Source of the DNA: a virus
IMG/VR virus record: IMGVR_UViG_3300025759_000908
Coordinates: 1-20,453 of that record
Length of the DNA stretch: 20,453 nucleotides
Direction: 5' to 3' (one strand)
Under the pieces are notes generated by a model. That model was not told the origin of the DNA and made no database searches. It saw nothing but the letters and a program-made list of their open reading frames with translations. Below are positions 13,982-19,649 of this stretch, in pieces; the stretch's first letter is position 1, and each line of letters opens with the position of its first letter. A program made the position numbers and the translations under genes.

Positions 13982-14357
13982 GAACAAGCATGGCGGGGGA
14001 ATACCCGATGTACATGTAATCTGGAATGGAATACCCTTTTGGGTAGAGTTAAAAGTAGCCTCCGGTACACGAATAAAACTAACTCCCAATCAAGTTGCGT
14101 GGAATGCAGCATATTGGGCGCGTGGCGGTCTGAATTTCATCTTGGTCAAAGACCCCGTTAGCAAGTTGCTTCTTTTATTTGACGGTTGTCATGGGTCCGA
14201 GGCCCTTGATGCAGGCATCAAGAGCGGTTGCTGCCGCCGGTACGGTACTTTTGATGAATTATTTTCGGCTCTTCGACCTCGGATGGAGGGTCATTTGCTG
14301 AAATCTTGCGGCTTCCAACCAAGTCTTGCGGCTTCCGGCGCGGAATCCGCTTACTAA
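13902..14357 (+). CDS. VRR-NUC family nuclease
   Basis: 151 residues from the ATG at 13902 (AAGGA eight bases upstream; an ATG three codons earlier has no usable site). The core shows E27 in RIEN, D36 in GGGIPDV, the ExK pair E49-K51 in FWVELK and Q64 in LTPNQVAW, the PD-(D/E)xK pattern of stand-alone VRR-NUC proteins of phages, which cut branched or flap DNA. The gene overlaps the TerS-like gene by 80 bases in another frame, unusually long for this genome. The C-terminal 20 residues are encoded partly by a 13-base direct repeat (14304 and 14324) and may be a recent extension. Possible roles are resolving replication or packaging intermediates. Confidence 0.88.
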   Translation: MSKGPEANFWNTMRKSLPKKTFATRIENKHGGGIPDVHVIWNGIPFWVELKVASGTRIKLTPNQVAWNAAYWARGGLNFILVKDPVSKLLLLFDGCHGSEALDAGIKSGCCRRYGTFDELFSALRPRMEGHLLKSCGFQPSLAASGAESAY

Positions 14358-14395
14358 AACCACCTGTATCCGCGCAGCGGGTGTAGGTGGTTTTA
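14355..14395. terminator. Long hairpin terminator after the nuclease gene
   Basis: T/A-rich ends and a GC-rich core give an almost continuous stem: 14355-14365 with 14385-14395 is perfect over 11 bases, and the inner part pairs with a few G-T wobbles down to a three-base loop at 14374-14376. It ends in TTTT on the plus strand and is preceded by AAAA, so it can terminate in both directions. It overlaps the nuclease stop codon. Confidence 0.85.
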
Positions 14396-14428
14396 AAAAA
14401 TAGAGTGTGCGCAGCACTCAATTTCTTT

Positions 14429-14464
14429 TCTTTGAAGCAGGCGGCGACTAGCCGCTCATTTTTT
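14429..14464 (+). repeat. 30-base repeat, copy 1, forming a second intrinsic terminator
   Basis: Bases 14429-14458 are identical to 17488-17517. The repeat contains the hairpin GCGGC-GACTA-GCCGC (14441-14455); here it is followed by TCA and six T, making a standard rightward terminator directly behind the 14355 hairpin. The other copy lacks the T-run. A small hairpin (GAGTG/CACTC) lies just before, at 14403-14419. Confidence 0.8.
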
Positions 14465-14476
14465 CTTGAGTTATGC

Positions 14477-14499
14477 GGTGGCCCCTGATTGGGACCACC
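14477..14499. terminator. Hairpin after the leftward tiny-gene operon
   Basis: GGTGG at 14477-14481 pairs with CCACC at 14495-14499, extended inside by CCC/GGG with one bulged A. It lies just beyond the last stop of the leftward operon (14508-14510). There is no T-run in the leftward direction, so its strength as a terminator is doubtful. Confidence 0.5.
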
Positions 14500-14507
14500 T
14501 GTTTAGT

Positions 14508-14765
14508 TTACATGTCGAAGCCCATCCGGTTGCAATACTCGGTTCGGGTTTCGTCTGCCTCCTCAAACATTAGCTGCGCTGTCTTTTTTTCCTCTTTGTC
14601 GATGGCTGACCCGTCTGTCATGAGGATGTCTTTGAGTTCTGTCCCCGTCAGTCCCAGCATGCCTGCGTAGGTGAGGATAGAGAGATCAGGGTTGAGGTCG
14701 TAGTATTCCCTGATCTCGTCCGCGCAGAACGTGCCGAAGTCGATGAAGTCTATTTGATGAGCCAT
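14508..14765 (-). CDS. Small acidic protein of unknown function
   Basis: 85 residues from the ATG at 14765, preceded by AAAGGGA; the longer frame to 14882 lacks a ribosome site and would overlap the neighbour fully. Residues 5-20 (IDFIDFGTFCADEIRE) and the rest are helical and acidic; EEKKTAQLMFEEADETRTEYCNRMGF closes the protein. Last gene of the leftward block. No family recognised. Confidence 0.65.
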   Translation of the reverse strand: MAHQIDFIDFGTFCADEIREYYDLNPDLSILTYAGMLGLTGTELKDILMTDGSAIDKEEKKTAQLMFEEADETRTEYCNRMGFDM

Positions 14766-15040
14766 ATTAGGTCCCTTTCTGGTTTGGATGGACGTTTTAC
14801 TTGATCGAATGCTCCTTGACCGAAGAGGCCAACGAACTGATCTTTGGTTGGGGCAAGCTCTCTTGGTGGTTTGTAGACCCACGTTGCCAGCCCCTGATCG
14901 ACCGCTTGTTGTTGGTAGTAGTCGATTAGCTTTGTGTATTGTCGAGAAACGCTGCGGTTGTCCCGCAACGCCTCTTCTAGGTAGAGCAGCCGATCCTTGA
15001 GGGGTAGCTGCTCCAGTTGTTTAGTTAGGGATGTATTCAA
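14750..15040 (-). CDS. Small phage protein of unknown function with TTG start
   Basis: 96 residues. The start is TTG at 15038-15040, with AAAGGAG nine bases upstream; the chain has no other Met, so no alternative ATG exists. The N-terminal half is a helix-rich segment (LTKQLEQLPLKDRLLYLEEALRDN), the C-terminal half has Trp/Tyr-rich short motifs. It overlaps both neighbours by 16-20 bases. Confidence 0.65.
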   Translation of the reverse strand: MNTSLTKQLEQLPLKDRLLYLEEALRDNRSVSRQYTKLIDYYQQQAVDQGLATWVYKPPRELAPTKDQFVGLFGQGAFDQVKRPSKPERDLIWLIK

Positions 15041-15281
15041 TCGCGGTAGCTCCTTTCTTTAGAACCGCTCGACGGATTACTTCGCCGTCTAGGTAGAACC
15101 GATACTCTCGGTCTCCGTTGTCCAACATCCGATGCGTAGTGGTATGTCGCAGGAAGATGTGGGAGTTACTGGCAGAGGTGCCGACCTTGACCGTCACCTC
15201 GCCTGTTGCTTTGACGCCATACGATTTGTCTGACTTGTATACGCAGGCAGTGATTTGATTCCAGATGGGCCAGCTTCTCAT
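15021..15281 (-). CDS. Small beta-rich protein of unknown function
   Basis: 86 residues. Alternating residues suggest strands throughout (GVKATGEVTVKVGTS; SHIFLRHTTTHRML; REYRFYLDGEVIRRAVL). The sequence up to position 30 has ITACVYKSDKSYG. ATGA overlap with the upstream gene. No family recognised. Confidence 0.65.
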   Translation of the reverse strand: MRSWPIWNQITACVYKSDKSYGVKATGEVTVKVGTSASNSHIFLRHTTTHRMLDNGDREYRFYLDGEVIRRAVLKKGATAIEYIPN

Positions 15282-15475
15282 TTGAACAGCCCATCATATT
15301 CGTGCGTTGACAGGAAGTGGCGGAAGTCGTTGTCCACCCGTTCCTGATACGCTTCCCACTCGTCGCGGAACTGTTGAGCGTCATCACCCTGCATCCAGAA
15401 TGACCAGCCGCCCTCGTGTTCTACAACCTTTAGGCCGTAGCCAAGGTCCTCCATTTGATATCCACCTATCCTCAT
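15278..15475 (-). CDS. Small phage protein of unknown function
   Basis: 65 residues from the ATG at 15475, which overlaps the upstream stop as ATGA with a GGAGG-free but purine-rich leader; the longer frame to 15709 runs through two other genes and is unlikely. The sequence LGYGLKVVEHEGGWSFWMQGDDAQQFRDEWEAY (11-43) reads as a strand-turn-strand followed by an acidic helix rich in Trp. No family recognised. Confidence 0.65.
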   Translation of the reverse strand: MRIGGYQMEDLGYGLKVVEHEGGWSFWMQGDDAQQFRDEWEAYQERVDNDFRHFLSTHEYDGLFK

Positions 15476-15666
15476 GCTGCGTCCTTTCTGACTGGTTGCC
15501 CTGCTTGGTCGCACAGGGCGATGATGCGGTCGTATGCTCTCGCCGCTTCGTCGTTGCGGTCTGAGTGGAGCATCATCATCATGAACTCCAAGTTGAACTT
15601 GATTGCGTTGCCAAGCGTTTGGCCTGTTTCTTGCGGTACTCCTACGGTGTATTTTTTTGTAGTCAT
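15472..15666 (-). CDS. Very small protein of unknown function
   Basis: 64 residues from the ATG at 15666, with GGAGG seven bases upstream and an ATGA overlap with the preceding gene. Contains NLEFMMMMLHSDRNDEAARAYDRIIALCDQAG, a helical pair that looks like a TPR-type or repeat-like helix hairpin. No family recognised. Confidence 0.65.
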   Translation of the reverse strand: MTTKKYTVGVPQETGQTLGNAIKFNLEFMMMMLHSDRNDEAARAYDRIIALCDQAGQPVRKDAA

Positions 15667-15881
15667 ACGTTGTCCTCCGAGTAAATTTCTGACGATTGCC
15701 ATGTGCCATCGCCTTTGAAGATGTTGAGTTGTTTGGTCCTCCCTTCGTGCAGCATCCTCCGACCTTCGACTAATGCCAGAGTTTTGTTTTTGTGGAACGA
15801 GCTTATCATCCACTCTCCGTTGGTGTGAGAGAGCCGCCACCGCGACCCCCTCTTCCAGACGTTACTGTCTAGCCAAGCCAT
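15663..15881 (-). CDS. DUF2188-like small protein
   Basis: 72 residues. WKRGSRWRLSHTNGEWMISSFHKNKTLALVEGRRMLHEG (9-47) followed by QLNIFKGDGTWQSSEIYSEDNV matches the pattern of DUF2188 proteins: a strand pair, a helix of 'tKaeAl..gr', then a strand with a DGt turn. DUF2188 has no firm function. The start overlaps the preceding stop by one base. Confidence 0.6.
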   Translation of the reverse strand: MAWLDSNVWKRGSRWRLSHTNGEWMISSFHKNKTLALVEGRRMLHEGRTKQLNIFKGDGTWQSSEIYSEDNV

Positions 15882-16201
15882 CAGTCTACAGTGACCGTAA
15901 AGGTTGTACCTGATGCAACGGTTATGTCCTTGTCCGAGAAGTCGTACTCGTCGATGATCTCGACAACGGCATCTTGGAGACCACCGTAGCTGTTGAGGTG
16001 CTCAACCGCGATCTCTCCAATGTCGTAGCTGTGGTCGCTAACGTCGAACTCCTCTATCTGATTTTCCAGACTGTCAATCTTGGCCTGCAGTTCTTCGATC
16101 TTGGCGTCAGTCTCGCTTTTGTTTGCGGACTGAACGATTGAGATGATGAGTTGTGCCAGCGCATTTGCGTCAGCGTCGATCTTGATATCTTCGTCGAACA
16201 T
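15881..16201 (-). CDS. Coiled-coil protein of unknown function
   Basis: 106 residues. Residues 20-52 (IISIVQSANKSETDAKIEELQAKIDSLENQIEEF) form a heptad-like coiled coil; the C-terminal half is acidic with a strand-like end (ITVASGTTFTVTV). AGGAGAA precedes the ATG at 16201. No family recognised. The 50-base gap to the next gene holds a GC-rich hairpin (GCGGG/CCCGC, about 16223-16243). Confidence 0.7.
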   Translation of the reverse strand: MFDEDIKIDADANALAQLIISIVQSANKSETDAKIEELQAKIDSLENQIEEFDVSDHSYDIGEIAVEHLNSYGGLQDAVVEIIDEYDFSDKDITVASGTTFTVTVD

Positions 16202-16251
16202 GTGGTTCTCCTAGTTGATTGGTGCGGGAGCCGAGGCCCCCGCGTTGGTAA

Positions 16252-16689
16252 TTACTGAGCGGTGATGTGGTAGCCCTGCTTGTAGAACAGGCCCAACAAC
16301 TGCTTGCGGTCGCTGGCTTCACGAGCGGCCTTGTCCAGCAGGTGCTGCTTTAGGATCGGATCGTCCTCGTGAGCGGCGTCCTCCAATATCCGCTCCTCGT
16401 ATGCTTCGGACCTGCGAACGGCGTCCTGCCGACGATGTTCATCCAAGCTCGGCATGTTGAGTACGAACTCACGAGCCTCCTCGAACGCTAGGTCGGTGTC
16501 CTGAAACTTGTCTTTAGAGAAGTAACGGTACTCGGTGGAGTCGGACTCTGTTGCTCTGTACTCGACTGCGAACCGTACTTCAGAGCCGTAGTTGGGTCTT
16601 GGTTCTAGGTAGAAGTTGACCTCGAACCTGTAGTAACCCAGCGCTTCGCCGTGGTCCTTGAGATCGTTAAGCTTTTGAAAGATGACCAT
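16252..16689 (-). CDS. Phage protein of unknown function, first gene of the leftward block
   Basis: 145 residues. N-terminal half is beta-rich (YYRFEVNFYLEPRPNYGSEVRFAVEYRATESD), the second half helical and charged with a DxxxA/E-R-rich pattern (HRRQDAVRRSEAYEERILEDAAHEDD). AAAGGAG lies nine bases before the ATG at 16689. An inverted repeat TGTAATG/CATTACA sits just upstream (about 16712-16742) and may regulate this operon. No family recognised. Confidence 0.7.
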   Translation of the reverse strand: MVIFQKLNDLKDHGEALGYYRFEVNFYLEPRPNYGSEVRFAVEYRATESDSTEYRYFSKDKFQDTDLAFEEAREFVLNMPSLDEHRRQDAVRRSEAYEERILEDAAHEDDPILKQHLLDKAAREASDRKQLLGLFYKQGYHITAQ

Positions 16690-16975
16690 TGTTGGTACTC
16701 CTTTAAAGTTATGTAATGTCTTATGAAACTGTGTGCATTACAACCGATGCTTGCCGCCTTTCAAAATCGCACCGAAGACTTGCCGACCGCACTCTTAGCG
16801 TGTCGGCGTCGAGGGAACGGTCAAGGGGTCTAAGCGAAGCGACAGAAAATGTGGGGAAATCATACTTGGTTCTGATGCCGCGTCATTTGCTGCACCGTCT
16901 TGGAGCGGGTACTCCGCACTATCACAAATGATGGGAGCGTCAGGTTCTGATTTGCGTACATTTTGTGATAGGCCC

Positions 16976-17040
16976 CGACCCCCAGTTGTGAGATCGTTCT
17001 TCACGATCATGGCTTCGGGTAAGAAGCCATTTGGGGGTTG
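16976..17040. ncRNA. Three-way-junction RNA element (candidate)
   Basis: A closing stem of nine pairs, CGACCCCCA (16976-16984) with TGGGGGTTG (17032-17040, one G-T pair), encloses two hairpins: GATCGT/ACGATC (16992-16997, 17003-17008) and the eight-base ATGGCTTC/GAAGCCAT (17009-17016, 17023-17030), directly abutting. This compact cloverleaf-like form with coaxial hairpins is typical of structured RNAs. I do not recognise it as a tRNA or a known riboswitch. Confidence 0.5.
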
Positions 17041-17487
17041 ACGGTGCATTTTGTAAGTGGCCCAACGGGGTTTTAATGCCCACGGGGGTTCATATATATA
17101 TTACATAATGTGCCACAGGCGACCTGAGAGGCAGGCCCATGTTGCGCCTAAAATTAAGTCCAGACAAAAAATCGGCTAGTACGATTTGTTTGGTTGGTGA
17201 TTGTCGCGTCTCGCTATGACGCTAAGTAGTACACCTAGCGCACGAGACTTTGACCTCTTGAGGGGCAAAGTTGCTGGGCTGGCGGGAGTGGAATACAATC
17301 ATTCATTTTTGGTGTAAGCTGGTGCCCCTCTCAGACGCCATAACGGAACGTAGTATCGCATGGGGGTTTCTTAGCGCCCTAGGCGCGTCACCCATGCAAC
17401 GGTCTGTTTCCATAAAGAGGGATCGAACACATCTTTGTTCGCCGACTACAGTTCGGAGACTGTATGGCTCCGGTTCAGGGGCCATTC

Positions 17488-17517
17488 TCTTTGAAGCAGG
17501 CGGCGACTAGCCGCTCA
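17488..17517. repeat. 30-base repeat, copy 2
   Basis: Exact copy of 14429-14458, direct orientation, 3059 bases apart. The internal stem GCGGC/GCCGC (17500-17514) is followed here by AACTTATCC instead of a T-run, so it is not a terminator, and it lies among the other stems of the structured region. Confidence 0.85.
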
Positions 17518-17920
17518 ACTTATCCTTGCGTCAGGGATGGAAGCCCGCAGGGTCAAGACCCCTTGAGGGCTTGATTCACGACAGCCCGCTCGGACGCCCA
17601 GTTAAAACCACAGGACCAAGTAATAAATTCCCAGCAACGTGATAAGCCTTAGCAAAAGCACGAGCCGTTCCCAGACAAGCAATCTCCAGAGAAAGCACAT
17701 GCCTCTTGGAAAACACAAGGCCCTAGAACAACCCTATGTTTTCTGGAAGGCAATGTTTCGGGGGTTACTACGCCTAATTGCAACGGTAGCCAGACAACCT
17801 CGACCCCCATCCCCCCCATTTAGGAGGTACACGGGTCGTGCGGCGTCCTATAGTGTTAGTCCGGTAAAATTGTTTCGGTGTTTTTTCGTTCGGAAAAAAT
17901 CTGGGTGCAAAATCATTTCT

Positions 17921-17947
17921 CTTTGGTTATAGTTCCGATAACCAAGG
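17921..17947 (+). promoter_or_regulatory. Hairpin in the leader of the first late gene
   Basis: TTGGTTAT (17923-17930) and ATAACCAA (17938-17945) pair perfectly around seven bases, extended to ten pairs with one G-T. It ends six bases before GAGG, the probable ribosome site of the gene at 17964, so it could modulate translation or mark a processing or operator site. A T6/A6 stem (17881-17900) lies just upstream. Confidence 0.5.
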
Positions 17948-17963
17948 TCCGAGGTTCGATAAC

Positions 17964-19649
17964 ATGGCAGAGTTTACTCCATCACCGTTGAGGATGTCTT
18001 CTGAGACGCGCCCTTTTCTTTACAATCTTTTGGACAATGTAATTGGCGTTGACGATGATTACCGGACCATTGGTGAGGAGGCTGGTTCCAAGCTTCGCGA
18101 GGACCCCTTGGGTGTTTTGAAATCTTTATACGAGGGCGGCAGGCAGAGTATTCGTGATTTTAGGGGGGACGTTAAAGACGAGGGTATTGTTACGGCTTTG
18201 ACGGACATTCCATTGGAGATGAGCAAGGGCATGATGTCTTCTGTTTCTCGTTTAAAGGGTGGCATTGAGGGTTACAAGGCTAGTGGTTTGGATGAGGGGG
18301 AGGCTCGTGACGCTCAGTTGGGCGATGTTCTTACTGCTTCTGGGATTGCGGAGTTGTTGCCTATTGGCAAGGTGGCTAGTGTTCCTTTATCGGTGGCTGC
18401 TTTAAGGCAGGTAGACAAGGGCGCTGGCTCTGTTTTTGATAAGGTTACGGATGCGAAGCAGAGGGCTGCGGCTGAAGAGTTTGGGGCATTGGATATGGAT
18501 ATGCCTGCTTCTCGCCTTGGTTTATTTACTACTCCTAATCGGTCTCGTGAGGGAACGATGGACGATGACCCACAATTTGGAGTTTTAGCTTCAGGTGGGG
18601 TTAGAGATTTATCTGATGCGGAGTCGGCCTTAGCTTCAGGTGCTTCTCGTGAGTTTATTGCGGAGAATTACGGCATTCGTTTTATAGACATTCGAGACCC
18701 TTCTGGAACGTTGAAGGACCGCAGGGCTGGTTTTGTTTCTGACCCGAATAGTATTAAGTTTAGTTTTCCGGATAAGTTGGAGGGTTCTCATAAGTTAGGT
18801 GACTTAGTTTCTTTGGGTTTGAGTGCTTCTGAGCGGTTTATTTCCAACTACCGTCCTGACGCATTAGACAACATCAGTGTTGAGTTCAGGGATTTAACCG
18901 ATAAGGGTTATGCTGGATATTATGATTCGGATGCTGATCTTATTGTTGTGAATAGCATGGCTCCTTTATCTGAGCAGAAGAAGACTATTCGTCATGAGAT
19001 GGAGCATATGTTATTAGATCAGGGTGGTCTTGAGGACGATGTTTTGGGCGCGAGTCCGGAGGGAATGTTTGATTTTAAGGTGGGTAGGTTAAATTCTATT
19101 GAGGGTAAGATTGCGTTTCATGAGAAGCGGTTATCCGATGGCCGTGGCGGTAACGTTGATACGGCGTCGATAGAGGATTTAAAGGAGGAGCGTGATGCGT
19201 TATTGAATCGCACTTCTTTTGAGATGTATATGGGAAATCCGGGGGAGCATCAGGCTCGTATTTCGGAGGGTGATTTAACTGGTGCGAAGAGGATACCTCC
19301 TACGCAGCAATTTAATACTCAGATAAACAGGCAAGCAAAAGGCTCTGGTTTATTGGAGCGTGGTGTTGAGGCTGGTTTAGGTGCTTTATTGCCGGAGAGT
19401 AGGTTTGTTGAGTTAGCTCGAAAGTACCCTGCCGTTCGTAAGTTAGCATATTCGGGAAGGCTGGACCCGTCTGCGTTTGAGAAGCATGCGAGGGTTTCTA
19501 TGAGTGCTGACGATACTCGGGTTTTTAGCCCTCAGTATCCTGTCACGACTAGAGAGGACAGTTTATTAACACCAAGCATACCGTTTGCGAACGGTGGCAG
19601 TGTTGCTTCTAGGCTCACGGGCCTTGGTTCAATGGGGTATATGATATGA
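17964..19649 (+). CDS. Virion-associated zincin-like metallopeptidase (large polyvalent-type)
   Basis: 561 residues. H344-E345-x2-H348 in TIRHEMEHMLLDQGG is a zincin motif, and MYMGNPGEHQARISEG (421-436) resembles the Y..xGE.eAR segment that supplies the third metal ligand (E428) in polyvalent phage metallopeptidases. The 320 N-terminal residues show no known fold; 40-180 are helix-rich with Gly/Ala stretches, as in internal virion proteins. The end (SIPFANGGSVASRL) has the FANGG motif common in phage tail or internal proteins. It probably enters the cell or cleaves virion or wall-linked proteins. GAGG lies nine bases before the ATG. Codons strongly prefer T at the third position (TTA, GTT, GGT), unlike the left half of the window. 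It overlaps the transglycosylase gene by four bases. Confidence 0.75.
   Translation: MAEFTPSPLRMSSETRPFLYNLLDNVIGVDDDYRTIGEEAGSKLREDPLGVLKSLYEGGRQSIRDFRGDVKDEGIVTALTDIPLEMSKGMMSSVSRLKGGIEGYKASGLDEGEARDAQLGDVLTASGIAELLPIGKVASVPLSVAALRQVDKGAGSVFDKVTDAKQRAAAEEFGALDMDMPASRLGLFTTPNRSREGTMDDDPQFGVLASGGVRDLSDAESALASGASREFIAENYGIRFIDIRDPSGTLKDRRAGFVSDPNSIKFSFPDKLEGSHKLGDLVSLGLSASERFISNYRPDALDNISVEFRDLTDKGYAGYYDSDADLIVVNSMAPLSEQKKTIRHEMEHMLLDQGGLEDDVLGASPEGMFDFKVGRLNSIEGKIAFHEKRLSDGRGGNVDTASIEDLKEERDALLNRTSFEMYMGNPGEHQARISEGDLTGAKRIPPTQQFNTQINRQAKGSGLLERGVEAGLGALLPESRFVELARKYPAVRKLAYSGRLDPSAFEKHARVSMSADDTRVFSPQYPVTTREDSLLTPSIPFANGGSVASRLTGLGSMGYMI

Larger units (their letters stand above)
16690..17963. 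other. 1.27-kb gene-free, densely structured region (candidate non-coding RNA locus)
   Basis: No open frame here has a good ribosome site or protein-like composition. Instead there are many perfect stems in succession, for example 16782-16807 (GCCGAC/GTCGGC), 16920-16970 (11-base stem with one bulge), the multibranch element at 16976-17040, 17208-17248 nested stems (GTCTCG/CGAGAC around CGCTA/TAGCG), 17247-17270, 17358-17397 (GCATGGG/CCCATGC around GCGCC/GGCGC), 17424-17441 (CGAACA/TGTTCG), 17447-17464 (TACAGT/ACTGTA), 17466-17483, 17500-17514, 17522-17538 and 17541-17587 with two alternative pairings. The part after about 17610 looks less structured. The + strand is the likely RNA strand because late genes lie downstream, but the direction is not shown. 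Confidence 0.6.

Noticed and set aside
15476-15709. N-terminal extension of the gene 15278-15475
   Set aside because: It would run opposite in frame through two other supported genes and is basic shadow sequence; the ATGA overlap at 15475 is the operon's usual junction.
16716-16931. 71-codon rightward open frame in the structured region
   Set aside because: Random-looking composition, no ribosome site, and it crosses strong RNA stems.
17400-17475. tRNA-like pieces on the minus strand (TTCGATC and an anticodon-like loop CTCCGAA)
   Set aside because: The anticodon stem is out of register with a seven-base loop, the T-stem does not pair, and there is no D-arm or acceptor stem; better explained as part of the hairpin series.
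17271-17510. 79-codon rightward open frame
   Set aside because: No ribosome site, ends inside the 30-base repeat and runs through several perfect stems.
17639-17932. 97-codon rightward open frame
   Set aside because: GTG start without ribosome site, low-complexity composition and no protein-like pattern; it lies in the gene-free structured region.
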